The notes under the pieces are model-generated. The model saw only the letters and a program-made list of their open reading frames with translations, did no database searches and was not told the DNA's origin. This document shows positions 25,662-32,824 of a stretch of DNA of 32,824 nucleotides, in pieces. Source of the stretch: an uncultured SAR86 cluster bacterium (GTDB lineage Bacteria > Pseudomonadota > Gammaproteobacteria > Magnimaribacterales > D2472); the NCBI GenBank assembly GCA_902558375.1, contig CACEDQ010000013.1, positions 1-32,824 of the forward strand. Reading direction: 5' to 3'. Within the stretch, counting starts at the first letter, position 1. Each line of letters opens with the position of its first letter. A program made the translations under genes and the position numbers.

Positions 25662-27761
25662 TTACTTTTTTAATCCTTGTTTTTCTTCAAAAAAAAATGA
25701 TTTATATCTAGCCAATAAAAAAATATCATCTGTATCAATTTTTTGAATGAACCACTGATATATTTGATTTTTTTCATCACTATTAAAAAGTTGCATATCA
25801 AGATTTAGAATTTTTCGTATAGATAAATAATCAATTACATCTTTGGGATATTTTTTGAATGCTGGCATTAAAATATCTCTATCAGTTCTTATGCTAATGT
25901 GTGCGTTTTTAAATTTTGCAAGCGGGTCTTTATAAAAAATATCATCTAAAAATATTTTATCTTTTTTTAACTCATCGGCTGCATACCTAAAAGAGCTTTT
26001 GGCTTTCAAATATGCTAGCTTTACAATTTCTTTATTTGATTTAATAGGATGTGGTGCTAGTTTTAATATTTTAGAGGATATTAGAACTGCTTTTTTAACG
26101 AAATTCTTATCAAATAAATATCTTTTTGGAATAAAATGAAGATCCTGCCAGCAATTTATACCATATTTTTTTAGAATTGTTAGATAGAATTCATCATCTA
26201 TAACAGAATCAAAATATCTTTTAAACTTTGCTTTAATGAAAACATCATGATTATCTAAATAGATAAAACTTTTATCTAAGAGATTTGGGTTATTTTGTAA
26301 AAAATACCTATTTATTTCTGGGGTTCTCAATGCATTAGAAACCTTGAAGTAAATTTGTTCACCTATATCTAATATTCCTTGATCTGGCCACAACCTCCAA
26401 CGTACATATCTAATACCTTGATATCTAATAATGGTTTTAAAAAATTGCAAATCCATACTTTTTTCTAAGTATTTGATAACTTCTTTTTGAATAAAATCTG
26501 GCAACCAATCAGAGACTTCTCTTGCATATACTTTATCAAAATATACTGATGCTCCTCTAGGGTTATGGTTGCCAGACGGAAGAACATAAATAAATTCTTT
26601 TAGAAATGCTTTTGAAGAATAAATCTTTGAATCAAGATTGCGAATATAGTTAAGGCATTTTGGAGATCTTTTATGGATTGAATAATCTGTTGGCCAGGCA
26701 CCTAGTTCATCATAAGCTATTAAAGTTGCCTTTCTTGCTGAAATTGTTGGAGAAGTATCATATCCTCCTTCGTATAAATCAATTGATTTGAATTCATTAG
26801 CTAAAAAACGGCACTCAGTTGAGAGCTTACCATCATAAAGTCTTCTATTCTTCCAATAAATATTGTGAATAGTATTTTTTGGAATGTTTTTTAAATCTAA
26901 ATTTTCTCTAAGAAAAGCATGCACATCTTTAGTATTAAAAAACTTCCATTTGGAAAGAAAGTTAATCAAAAAATTTAAAGATTTTGTTTTTTTTAAAATT
27001 TCTCTGACAACAGCTTTTCTTGCTAATATGAATTTTTGCTTAAAATGTCTATGACATATGTGATTACTATGGATATATTCATGAAAATTGAGATAATCAT
27101 ATGAATTTCTATAATCTTTAGAAAAAATAAAATTTTCAACAAAAATTTTTGCATACTCTTCTTCAGAAATTTCATCATTAAGCATAAATGCAAAAGCTGT
27201 ATCTGGTGATTTATGTAAAGCTAATTGCTTAAAAGTTTTTTTGCTGTAAATATCAGGCAGTTCGATTCTTTGCCATGGTGGTGACCAATAAGACCATACC
27301 CCAATAAAGCACAAATCATATAAAGTTTTATTAGAATTGATAATCTCTTTACCAATATCTTTTTCAGAAATAGATAACCGCAAAATGTTTCTCGATAAGT
27401 TAATGGCTCTTGTAATGTTTTCCTTGGTATGAATTTTTATATCATCACATGACATCAAATATCGTAAACAATGCTCCTTTTGATAAAGGAAAAAATTATC
27501 TAAAATATCTTGATCATTGAGAAAGGAATCACACGGCAAGTCGAAGCTTTTAATTTTTTTATATTGAATGTGTTTTATAAAAACATCTTTGTCGCGTTGC
27601 AATCTTGTTGATATTTTTGAGAGACATAAATAGCTTTCTTTCATATGTTTTAAGACAAATTTTTTATCATCAAGAAGCTTGCATTCATTTTGAAAATTTC
27701 TTGAATCCCGATGGCTCAAGTTAACTATCTGATTTTCTTCTAAACTAAGTTTTTTTTTCAT
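25662..27761 (-). CDS. Large unknown protein with DUF4116-like repeats
   Basis: A 699-residue protein without signal peptide or membrane helices, rich in Lys, Phe, Tyr and Ile. The C-terminal third contains repeats of the DUF4116 type, that is, D-x-x-F/V-x-x-x-A followed by a-L-x-Y/F-A. The clearest is around residues 575-615 (NKEIVKLAYLKAKSSFRYAADELKKD without a break); weaker copies read DKSFIYLD, DDEFYLTILKKYG and KNFVKKAVLISSKILKLAP. The centre (about 315-450) has many aromatic residues (WSYWSPPWQ earlier, WLPDFIQKEV) and no motif I recognise. DUF4116 repeats are thought to be helical interaction modules. It is the third gene of the MoxR-VWA operon, so it could be the substrate-recognition or scaffold component. 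Confidence 0.65.
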   Translation of the reverse strand: MKKKLSLEENQIVNLSHRDSRNFQNECKLLDDKKFVLKHMKESYLCLSKISTRLQRDKDVFIKHIQYKKIKSFDLPCDSFLNDQDILDNFFLYQKEHCLRYLMSCDDIKIHTKENITRAINLSRNILRLSISEKDIGKEIINSNKTLYDLCFIGVWSYWSPPWQRIELPDIYSKKTFKQLALHKSPDTAFAFMLNDEISEEEYAKIFVENFIFSKDYRNSYDYLNFHEYIHSNHICHRHFKQKFILARKAVVREILKKTKSLNFLINFLSKWKFFNTKDVHAFLRENLDLKNIPKNTIHNIYWKNRRLYDGKLSTECRFLANEFKSIDLYEGGYDTSPTISARKATLIAYDELGAWPTDYSIHKRSPKCLNYIRNLDSKIYSSKAFLKEFIYVLPSGNHNPRGASVYFDKVYAREVSDWLPDFIQKEVIKYLEKSMDLQFFKTIIRYQGIRYVRWRLWPDQGILDIGEQIYFKVSNALRTPEINRYFLQNNPNLLDKSFIYLDNHDVFIKAKFKRYFDSVIDDEFYLTILKKYGINCWQDLHFIPKRYLFDKNFVKKAVLISSKILKLAPHPIKSNKEIVKLAYLKAKSSFRYAADELKKDKIFLDDIFYKDPLAKFKNAHISIRTDRDILMPAFKKYPKDVIDYLSIRKILNLDMQLFNSDEKNQIYQWFIQKIDTDDIFLLARYKSFFFEEKQGLKK

Positions 27762-27766
27762 TTAAA

Positions 27767-28993
27767 CTAAAAATTTACTGATTCAGTCGATATTCTTACA
27801 ACTTCACCAAAAGGGAAATTTTTTGTGTCTTCGCCGTCTTTCGATACCAGCCACATAACTGGGTTAGTCGGTATCCAAGCAGGAAATTGCTCATAACCGT
27901 CTGTTAAATATATTGAGAGTTTGTGAACTCCAAAGTGGCTATTATTATTTTTTTCTAAATATTCAAAAAAAGGAACAAAACTTGTACCTCCGCCCCCGTG
28001 TAATATTGGAATTTGTTCAGCATGGTTAATATCAAAAGGACCAGAAAGTTCGCAATCTGAATAAAAAAATTCACACTTTACATGAGGGTATGACCTCAAA
28101 ATACCTTTTGTTTCTGCTACAAATTGATCAATTAACCCTCTTGAAATAGAGCCGCTAGTGTCTATACACACAGATACCTCTATTGCATCGCACATTAAGG
28201 CTTCTAAATATAAGCCCCTGTACAAAAATCTTCTATCCAGATCATCAAAATCTGCAGGAGTTCTTCCAATATATTTCCAAAGAGCATTTCTCCAATTTAT
28301 TTCCGGTTCTAGGATATTCTCAACCTCTCTTGCCATTCCGGCAGGTAAGCCACCTGTTGAGTGGCTTCCATACTTATCATTTTGAATTAAAGAATCAGAG
28401 TTTTTTAGCACTTGTAATTTATCTTTCCAGTAACTTGCTATCTCCTCTTGCTCTTCTTCTGATAGCTCATTTCCAATACCGATACCATTACTATCTTCTT
28501 GCTCTTCTTTTGTTTTTTCATCATCAGCTCCAGAATTTATTGAGGCAGCGATATCAGCAAGAGATAGTTCATATTTTTTAGCTTTATACTTATCGTCTTT
28601 TAGTAGAGCTTCGTAGATATATTCAACAGATTTATCACGATATGCGTGATCTATAACTGCTCCCTTAGGTAACTTAAAAGATGTGTTTCGTTGAATTAAG
28701 TCGTTAACAACAATATCTGCAGCAATATTCCATATATAAGGATCACGAGACTGTCTTCTTTGGACATGTAAAAGAGCCATATGAAGAACTTCATGAAGCA
28801 TTAGAGCGTTTTGTTCAGATGAGGTTAAGCTCTCAAGAAATTTTTTATTAAAAAATATATCCCTACCATCTGTTGCTGCCGTATCTAATTTTGTTGTTTC
28901 TTTTATTGAAGCAAAAAGCATCAAAGCACCAAAGAATTGACATTCTCTTCTTACTTGAAGCTTTGTTTTGCTGATGATTTCAGAAAAATTCAT
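27767..28993 (-). CDS. VWA-like protein with HExxH metallopeptidase-type domain (DUF2201 family)
   Basis: A 408-residue protein of the type usually encoded beside MoxR AAA+ ATPases. The N-terminal domain has HEVLH (His67, Glu68, His71) followed by NIAADIVVN (Asp93 may be a third ligand), the metallopeptidase-like signature of DUF2201 proteins. An acidic linker runs from about 155 to 190. The C-terminal VWA-like domain has DTSGS (278-282), GGTSF (336-340) and TDG (364-366), a complete MIDAS metal site. Such pairs are thought to act as ATP-driven chaperones or remodelling machines on a partner complex, and actual peptidase activity is unproven. It lies one base after the ATPase gene, with the DUF4116-like gene five bases on. 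Confidence 0.87.
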   Translation of the reverse strand: MNFSEIISKTKLQVRRECQFFGALMLFASIKETTKLDTAATDGRDIFFNKKFLESLTSSEQNALMLHEVLHMALLHVQRRQSRDPYIWNIAADIVVNDLIQRNTSFKLPKGAVIDHAYRDKSVEYIYEALLKDDKYKAKKYELSLADIAASINSGADDEKTKEEQEDSNGIGIGNELSEEEQEEIASYWKDKLQVLKNSDSLIQNDKYGSHSTGGLPAGMAREVENILEPEINWRNALWKYIGRTPADFDDLDRRFLYRGLYLEALMCDAIEVSVCIDTSGSISRGLIDQFVAETKGILRSYPHVKCEFFYSDCELSGPFDINHAEQIPILHGGGGTSFVPFFEYLEKNNNSHFGVHKLSIYLTDGYEQFPAWIPTNPVMWLVSKDGEDTKNFPFGEVVRISTESVNF

Positions 28994-28994
28994 G

Positions 28995-30002
28995 CTATGC
29001 AGCTAAAAGTTTTTGCAATTTATCAGCGACTGACATTAATTTATCATTTGCCATAATCATATCGACTAATTCATTTACTTTTTTGTTACTCTTCCAAATA
29101 GTTGAAACATCATAAGTACACTGGCTCAACCACTCCATGCCACCTTTCTTATCAATATATAAGAAAGCATTTTCAACCTCTTTGATCGTTTTTGCTCTTA
29201 CTGCTAGTGCACAAGTTAGTGCGTATCTTGCTGAAAGATCCTCAGGAAATTTAGGGCTCATATCGCCTGATAAGATTGTTGGTATATCTGGCAAGCTTTT
29301 GTAAACTTTACAAAAGCCTCTAAACTCTGATGCGCAACCCTGACCAATTGCTGGATCAAGATCTAAATTTGCTTTTAAAAGCTTATCACCAATATCCCAA
29401 CTTCTCGGTGATGGCCATGAAGGTGAATTTTTATCAATTTTATGAAGGTATTTTGGTCTAAAATTTAGGAATGAAATAATCCTATCATCTATATTGTTTC
29501 GTAATGCGTAATCCTTAAACTCATCAAGCCCTGTTTTGACTTCTAAATGAATAAAACGATTGGCTAATGGTGCAGGCATATCGAAAACAGCAGCAAAATC
29601 TTCTTTTCTGTTTCCTGCGCTCCATATAAACCAACCATCTGGAACTTTATAATTACCAACCTTTCTATCTAAAATTAATTGTTGAGCTATTCCCTGAACA
29701 GCAGGTGGAGCCATATTTATCTCATCTAAAAATAAAATACCCTTTCCTGAAGTGGGCAAGAATTCAGGTGGATACCAATATGCAGTGTCATCTTTTGGAA
29801 CAGGTATTCCTCTCAAATCAGTTGGAGCCAGTTGGCTTATTCTAAGATCTATTAATTCAAGATTATGTTCCTTAGCTACTGATGATATAACTGAAGATTT
29901 TCCAATGCCTGGAGCCCCCCAAATCATCAAAGATGATTGAATGTTATGTTCAACGACTTTACCTAAATAATTAGACAGTTTTTTTATAGTTAGTTTTTTC
30001 AT
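28995..30002 (-). CDS. MoxR-type AAA+ ATPase
   Basis: A 335-residue AAA+ ATPase (AAA_5/MoxR group). Walker A is GAPGIGKSS (29-37, Lys35), Walker B is ILFLDEI (89-95, Asp93/Glu94) followed by NMAPPAVQGIAQQLI, and sensor-1 is WSAGNRKED. The arginine-finger region includes MPAPLANRFIH. The C-terminal lid is helical. AAAGGAG is a good ribosome site five bases before the ATG. It is the first gene of the five-gene minus-strand operon and lies divergently from the WYL regulator, with an operator in the 53-base gap. It should drive conformational work with the VWA protein next to it. Confidence 0.9.
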   Translation of the reverse strand: MKKLTIKKLSNYLGKVVEHNIQSSLMIWGAPGIGKSSVISSVAKEHNLELIDLRISQLAPTDLRGIPVPKDDTAYWYPPEFLPTSGKGILFLDEINMAPPAVQGIAQQLILDRKVGNYKVPDGWFIWSAGNRKEDFAAVFDMPAPLANRFIHLEVKTGLDEFKDYALRNNIDDRIISFLNFRPKYLHKIDKNSPSWPSPRSWDIGDKLLKANLDLDPAIGQGCASEFRGFCKVYKSLPDIPTILSGDMSPKFPEDLSARYALTCALAVRAKTIKEVENAFLYIDKKGGMEWLSQCTYDVSTIWKSNKKVNELVDMIMANDKLMSVADKLQKLLAA

Positions 30003-30026
30003 ACCTACTCCTTTAATTTTTGTATT

Positions 30027-30032
30027 CTTATA
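30027..30032 (-). promoter_or_regulatory. -10 element of the MoxR-VWA-nuclease operon
   Basis: TATAAG on the minus strand, 14 bases from the inverted-repeat core at 30047-30061 and about 25 bases before the ATPase ATG. Hexamer and spacing are the same as at the second operon (24021-24026). Confidence 0.5.
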
Positions 30033-30046
30033 GTATTATTTGAAGA

Positions 30047-30061
30047 CGACATTTTGTGTCG
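30047..30061. promoter_or_regulatory. Putative WYL-regulator operator, copy 2
   Basis: CGACA-TTTTG-TGTCG, read in register with copy 1 as CGAC-N7-GTCG. It lies in the gap between the divergent ATPase and WYL genes, 10 bases upstream of ATG 30071, so it could control both directions. Finding it next to the only transcription factor gene of the island, and again at the second operon, suggests it is that factor's site. Confidence 0.65.
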
Positions 30062-30070
30062 CATATAAAT

Positions 30071-31081
30071 ATGACAAGACCTAAGCATACCGAAGCGATT
30101 AGAAGAGGATTTAAAATTCTTACAATGGTAAGTAGAGCGCCATTAAGCTCTAGAGATATTCATTCTAGAATTAATGATTCAGGTATAGATGTTTCTCAAA
30201 GAACTATTGAAAGAGACTTAAAAGAACTTCCAGATATTTTTCCTCAAATGATAGAAGTTGATGATAAATCAAAACCTTATACTTATAGACAACCAAGAGA
30301 TGCTAGAAGTCATTCTGGAATGAGCCCTGATGAAGCAGTTTGTCTAGAACTTGCATATACCTATCTTAATCCTTTACTTCCAAATACATCACTCGATAAT
30401 ATCAGACGGTATCTTAAAGAAGCCGAAGCTGTATTAAATGAAACTTCTTCAACAAAAATGAAAAGATGGAAAGATAAAGTACAAACTGTAAATGAAGGTT
30501 TTCAACTAAAACAAGCAAAGATTAAAGATGGAATTCTTCAAAATATTCATAAAGCTTTGTGGGAAGGAAGAACCATTACTGCTAAATATAGAGGTGCAAA
30601 AAGTAGTATAGCCAAAGATTATGTCTTGCATCCTGCAGGAATTGTTAATAGAGGAAGAATTTGTTATTTGATATGTTCTTTTGATGATGATGCTAAAAAA
30701 GTTACTTATTTGCCGTTGCATAGATTTTATAGTGTAGGTCTAATTTATGAGCAACAAAGTAGACATCACAATGAAAAAGTTGCTAACTTAACCAAAAATT
30801 TGTTCGGTTTTAATGTTGGCCGAGAAAAAATTAAAATTAAATTAAAATTTTCTATGGATGCTGGCAGGCATTTATACGAAACTCCACTTTCAAATAAACA
30901 AAAAATACATCAGTCAAAGGATGGTTATATTATTGTTGAAGATACTGTTCCTGGTGGAGGTGAATTAAGTTGGTGGATAAGAGCTTTTGGTGATTCTGTT
31001 GAAATACTTAAACCTCAATCACTAAGAGACGAATTTAAAAAAATGTCTATAAGAATGGCTAAGTTATATGAAAAAAATTGA
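30071..31081 (+). CDS. WYL-domain transcriptional regulator
   Basis: A helix-turn-helix plus WYL-domain regulator, 336 residues from ATG 30071. A GTG at 30056 would add five residues but lies inside the operator. Numbered from that GTG, the winged HTH spans about 12-62 (SSRDIHSRIN, DVSQRTIERDLKEL). The WYL domain is about 158-232, with YLICSF and LPLHRF, and the eponymous Trp is replaced by Cys203 (CYL). A WCX-type C-terminal extension ends with GGGELSWWIRAFGDSVEILKP. WYL regulators often control phage-defence or DNA-damage genes and can sense nucleic acid. It is divergent from the ATPase operon and overlaps the TerB-like gene by 14 bases. Confidence 0.88.
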   Translation: MTRPKHTEAIRRGFKILTMVSRAPLSSRDIHSRINDSGIDVSQRTIERDLKELPDIFPQMIEVDDKSKPYTYRQPRDARSHSGMSPDEAVCLELAYTYLNPLLPNTSLDNIRRYLKEAEAVLNETSSTKMKRWKDKVQTVNEGFQLKQAKIKDGILQNIHKALWEGRTITAKYRGAKSSIAKDYVLHPAGIVNRGRICYLICSFDDDAKKVTYLPLHRFYSVGLIYEQQSRHHNEKVANLTKNLFGFNVGREKIKIKLKFSMDAGRHLYETPLSNKQKIHQSKDGYIIVEDTVPGGGELSWWIRAFGDSVEILKPQSLRDEFKKMSIRMAKLYEKN

Positions 31082-31463
31082 AATAAATTCTATTGAGTCA
31101 GTGATTCTCTTTACCCTTTATATTTGTGCTCAAGATGATGTTATCGCGGAGGAAGAAATAGAAGAATTAGCTGCAGAAGGGCCTATTTTACAAAAATTAT
31201 ATTTAGATATGTATGGAGAACTTATTAATCAAGATTTAAAAGAAGTTATCAAAGATACTGCAAAAAAATTAGAGCCTAGAAAACAATTTATAGGTAAAAA
31301 TATTTCTGACATAGAGCAAAAAACTTTTTCACGACTGATAACCGATCCTAAAATTCGTGATATAGCATTACTAATTAGCAGACATGCAGCAAGCGCAGAT
31401 GGGTTTCATAAAAATGAAAGTCATAAATTTAAGTACTGGTCTAAAAAATGGGGTATATCTTAA
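31068..31463 (+). CDS. TerB-like small protein
   Basis: A 131-residue acidic helical protein. Its C-terminal half (ALLISRHAASADGFHKNESHKFKYW, interrupted here) resembles the TerB fold of tellurite-resistance-associated proteins, in which an ADG motif followed by an acidic residue binds metal. The N-terminal AQDDVIAEEEIEELAAEG is a second, weaker ADG-E-like element, as expected for the pseudo-repeat of TerB. Its start lies inside the end of the WYL gene, so the two are probably translated together. The stop overlaps the convergent UmuD-like gene. The fold assignment is moderate; any link to membrane stress or metal sensing is speculative. Confidence 0.55.
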   Translation: MKKIEINSIESVILFTLYICAQDDVIAEEEIEELAAEGPILQKLYLDMYGELINQDLKEVIKDTAKKLEPRKQFIGKNISDIEQKTFSRLITDPKIRDIALLISRHAASADGFHKNESHKFKYWSKKWGIS

Positions 31464-32365
31464 ATAAAACGATTAATTGCAGAGGTAACAGTACCTAAAA
31501 TTTCAAAATTTTGGCCATTTTTGTTGAAAATTTCAGGAAAATCAGGATTATCTGCAACCAGGGATAGCTCAGGGTTGAGTTTTAATCTCCTGCAAACACA
31601 CTCTCCATCGACATCAGCAATCACAAGACTGTTCTGCTCAGGTTTAATAAACTTATCAACTACTAGCAATGATTGATGTGTTATTCCAGAATCAAACATA
31701 GCTTGTCCATTAGCTCTTACTAAAAAAGTAGCCCTTCCATTTTTTATCAGATGTTTATTAAAATCTATTGAGGATTGTAAATAGTCACTTTTAGGACTAG
31801 AAAACTCTTCAATGGAATTTAGAATTGGTATGTTTTCGTTTTCCTTTTGGAGTTCACATAAAAATTTAAGATTTATTTCGTTGCCACTTAGAAATGCCAC
31901 ACAAAGCTTGGTTGATTCAAACAAATAAGATTCATAATTTAAAGGATCACTATCAATTATTTCATTTATAGTTTTTGAATTGATACTTCTAAATCTAAAG
32001 CCATGATTTGAAATTATCTCCCTTAGTGGCAGAGGATAGTTGTAAGATTCAAAAATAAAATTTGTTGCACAATATGAAGTGTAAAATAACTTCCATGTAA
32101 AATTTTTCTCAAGTTCTTTTATTCTTCTATTATATTCATCTCTTAATTTTTCATATTTTCTTTCAATTTTTAGCTTCTTCTTTTCTAGGGATTTGATTTT
32201 TTTAGCTTTTAAAAATACGTCTTCTTTAATACTTCTAGTCTCAGGTATTTCTTTATTTATTCTTATTAATTCTTTTGGATCGATTAAGTGTTTTTTTAGT
32301 TGTGATAGAACATACAGATGCTCGATTGTTTTTGTTCCAAGGAATCCTCGTTTTGTAAAAATCAT
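31460..32365 (-). CDS. UmuD-like protein with dead protease site and novel N-terminal domain
   Basis: A 301-residue protein. Residues 190-301 align well with UmuD: SPKSDYLQSSIDFNKHLI matches SPAADYVEQRIDLNQLLI, and VVDKFI, ADVDGE, RRLKL and GTVTSAI continue the match. The catalytic Ser60 of UmuD corresponds to Ala222 (NGQAM), Lys97 to Arg259, and the scissile Cys24-Gly25 to Glu186-Glu187. It should therefore be neither an active S24 protease nor self-cleavable; it mimics processed UmuD'. The first 185 residues are an unrecognised domain including a charged coiled coil (about 45-90). UmuD' normally binds UmuC and the beta clamp. No umuC is visible, but the gene may lie beyond the edge. The adjacent upstream gene ends two bases away. 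Confidence 0.83.
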   Translation of the reverse strand: MIFTKRGFLGTKTIEHLYVLSQLKKHLIDPKELIRINKEIPETRSIKEDVFLKAKKIKSLEKKKLKIERKYEKLRDEYNRRIKELEKNFTWKLFYTSYCATNFIFESYNYPLPLREIISNHGFRFRSINSKTINEIIDSDPLNYESYLFESTKLCVAFLSGNEINLKFLCELQKENENIPILNSIEEFSSPKSDYLQSSIDFNKHLIKNGRATFLVRANGQAMFDSGITHQSLLVVDKFIKPEQNSLVIADVDGECVCRRLKLNPELSLVADNPDFPEIFNKNGQNFEILGTVTSAINRFI

Positions 32366-32367
32366 TT

Positions 32368-32824
32368 CTATTTACATCTTGATACTGTTTCAAAGAAATC
32401 TTTTTTTAACTGCGCAATTTTAAAAATATCGTCTTTAGGTATTTTTTTTTCATAACATCCCCAAACATAATCTTTTTGAGCTTTTGTTTTATCGTTTAGA
32501 TCTAATTGAACCATTTGTATTTTTAATAAGCGTTTGCATAAATGTATTTTTGGATTAGTTTCTGCAAACATTGCTGCTTCAATTAAATCTAAATCTTTTT
32601 GCTTTTCTGGTGCTATATCTTGATAAACAAGTCCATTTTTATTAATCAGATTTTTAAGGGTTTCTTTGTCAAAGCAAGAATGATCTGAGTGACGAATTAA
32701 CTGATTGTATTTTTTTAAAATAGTTTTTACTAACTTAGGCTGAGATATATGGTTGATTAAAAAAGGGTATTGCAATACAAATTCAATGATTGATTCTTTA
32801 TTTTCTTTTTTAATTGAATTAAAT
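32368..32824 (-). CDS. Partial protein with DUF4116-like repeat, runs off right edge
   Basis: The minus-strand frame is open from the stop at 32368 to the window end; upstream of a possible TTG at 32773-32775 it continues without stop (KESIIEFVLQYPF), so the 5' end is missing. At least 151 residues are visible. LKNLINKNGLVYQDIAP followed by DLDLIEAAMFAETN fits the DUF4116 repeat, in which N-G-x-A/V-L-x-Y-A-x-x-x-L is followed by D-x-x-x-V-x-A-A. The rest is Lys-rich and helical. It is probably co-transcribed with the UmuD-like gene (2-base gap). A DUF4116-like protein also occurs in the main island operon. Confidence 0.6.
   Translation of the reverse strand, partial: FNSIKKENKESIIEFVLQYPFLINHISQPKLVKTILKKYNQLIRHSDHSCFDKETLKNLINKNGLVYQDIAPEKQKDLDLIEAAMFAETNPKIHLCKRLLKIQMVQLDLNDKTKAQKDYVWGCYEKKIPKDDIFKIAQLKKDFFETVSRCK

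Noticed and set aside
28183-28581. 132-codon plus-strand open frame
   Set aside because: It lies wholly inside the VWA gene on the opposite strand; the VWA frame has clear motifs, and this frame has no ribosome site or recognisable domain.
30056-30070. GTG at 30056 as the WYL gene start
   Set aside because: It lies within the operator and lacks a ribosome site; ATG 30071 is a better start, although the five-residue difference is not proven.

Overview
The window is a very compact, AT-rich (roughly one-third G+C by eye) bacterial segment. Intergenic gaps are mostly 1-60 bases, several convergent gene pairs overlap at their stop codons, and no gene-free stretch exceeds 300 bases. PurL is the single long fused form, both tRNA genes encode CCA, alaS-lysC are adjacent, and there is an E. 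coli-type LexA box. Together these suggest a streamlined marine gammaproteobacterium, perhaps SAR86-like. That placement is inference; no marker phylogeny was possible.

Bases 1-22180 are mainly chromosomal housekeeping. At the left edge is a CorB/CorC-family gene that loses its N-terminal half at a junction near base 680, directly against an MBL-fold hydrolase with no proper start. Then come an SDR oxidoreductase; a secreted metzincin-type protease; a minus-strand operon of ornithine aminotransferase, an unknown protein and a lone MGMT catalytic domain; a divergent CtlX-like amidinohydrolase; an MTHFR-like protein; tRNA-Ser(GCU); the minus-strand operon nudL / gamma-carbonic-anhydrase-like / alaS / lysC / pyrC; a second Nudix hydrolase; purL; a lipoprotein lytic transglycosylase; uvrB; and tRNA-Asn(GUU).

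Bases 22181-32824 look like an accessory island beginning at the 3' end of tRNA-Asn and running off the right edge. Most genes point toward the tRNA. A five-gene operon encodes a MoxR-type AAA+ ATPase, a VWA/HExxH protein, a large DUF4116-like protein, a sliding-clamp-like protein and a PD-(D/E)XK nuclease with candidate Fe-S cysteines. A second small operon encodes a recombinase-accessory-like protein and an unknown one. An unknown helical protein sits behind a near-consensus LexA box. Divergently lie a WYL-domain regulator and a TerB-like protein. At the right edge are a UmuD-like protein lacking both catalytic residues and the cleavage site, and a partial DUF4116-like protein.

The two island operons share a T(A/G)CGAC-N7-GTCGT(A/C) inverted repeat placed exactly 14 bases upstream of an identical TATAAG -10 element, one copy lying beside the WYL gene. 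The simplest reading is one WYL-controlled module acting on DNA (nuclease, clamp, ATPase/VWA machine) with an SOS-controlled neighbour and a protease-dead UmuD homologue. It could be a DNA-damage, phage-defence or prophage-derived replication/recombination system that I do not recognise as a described one.
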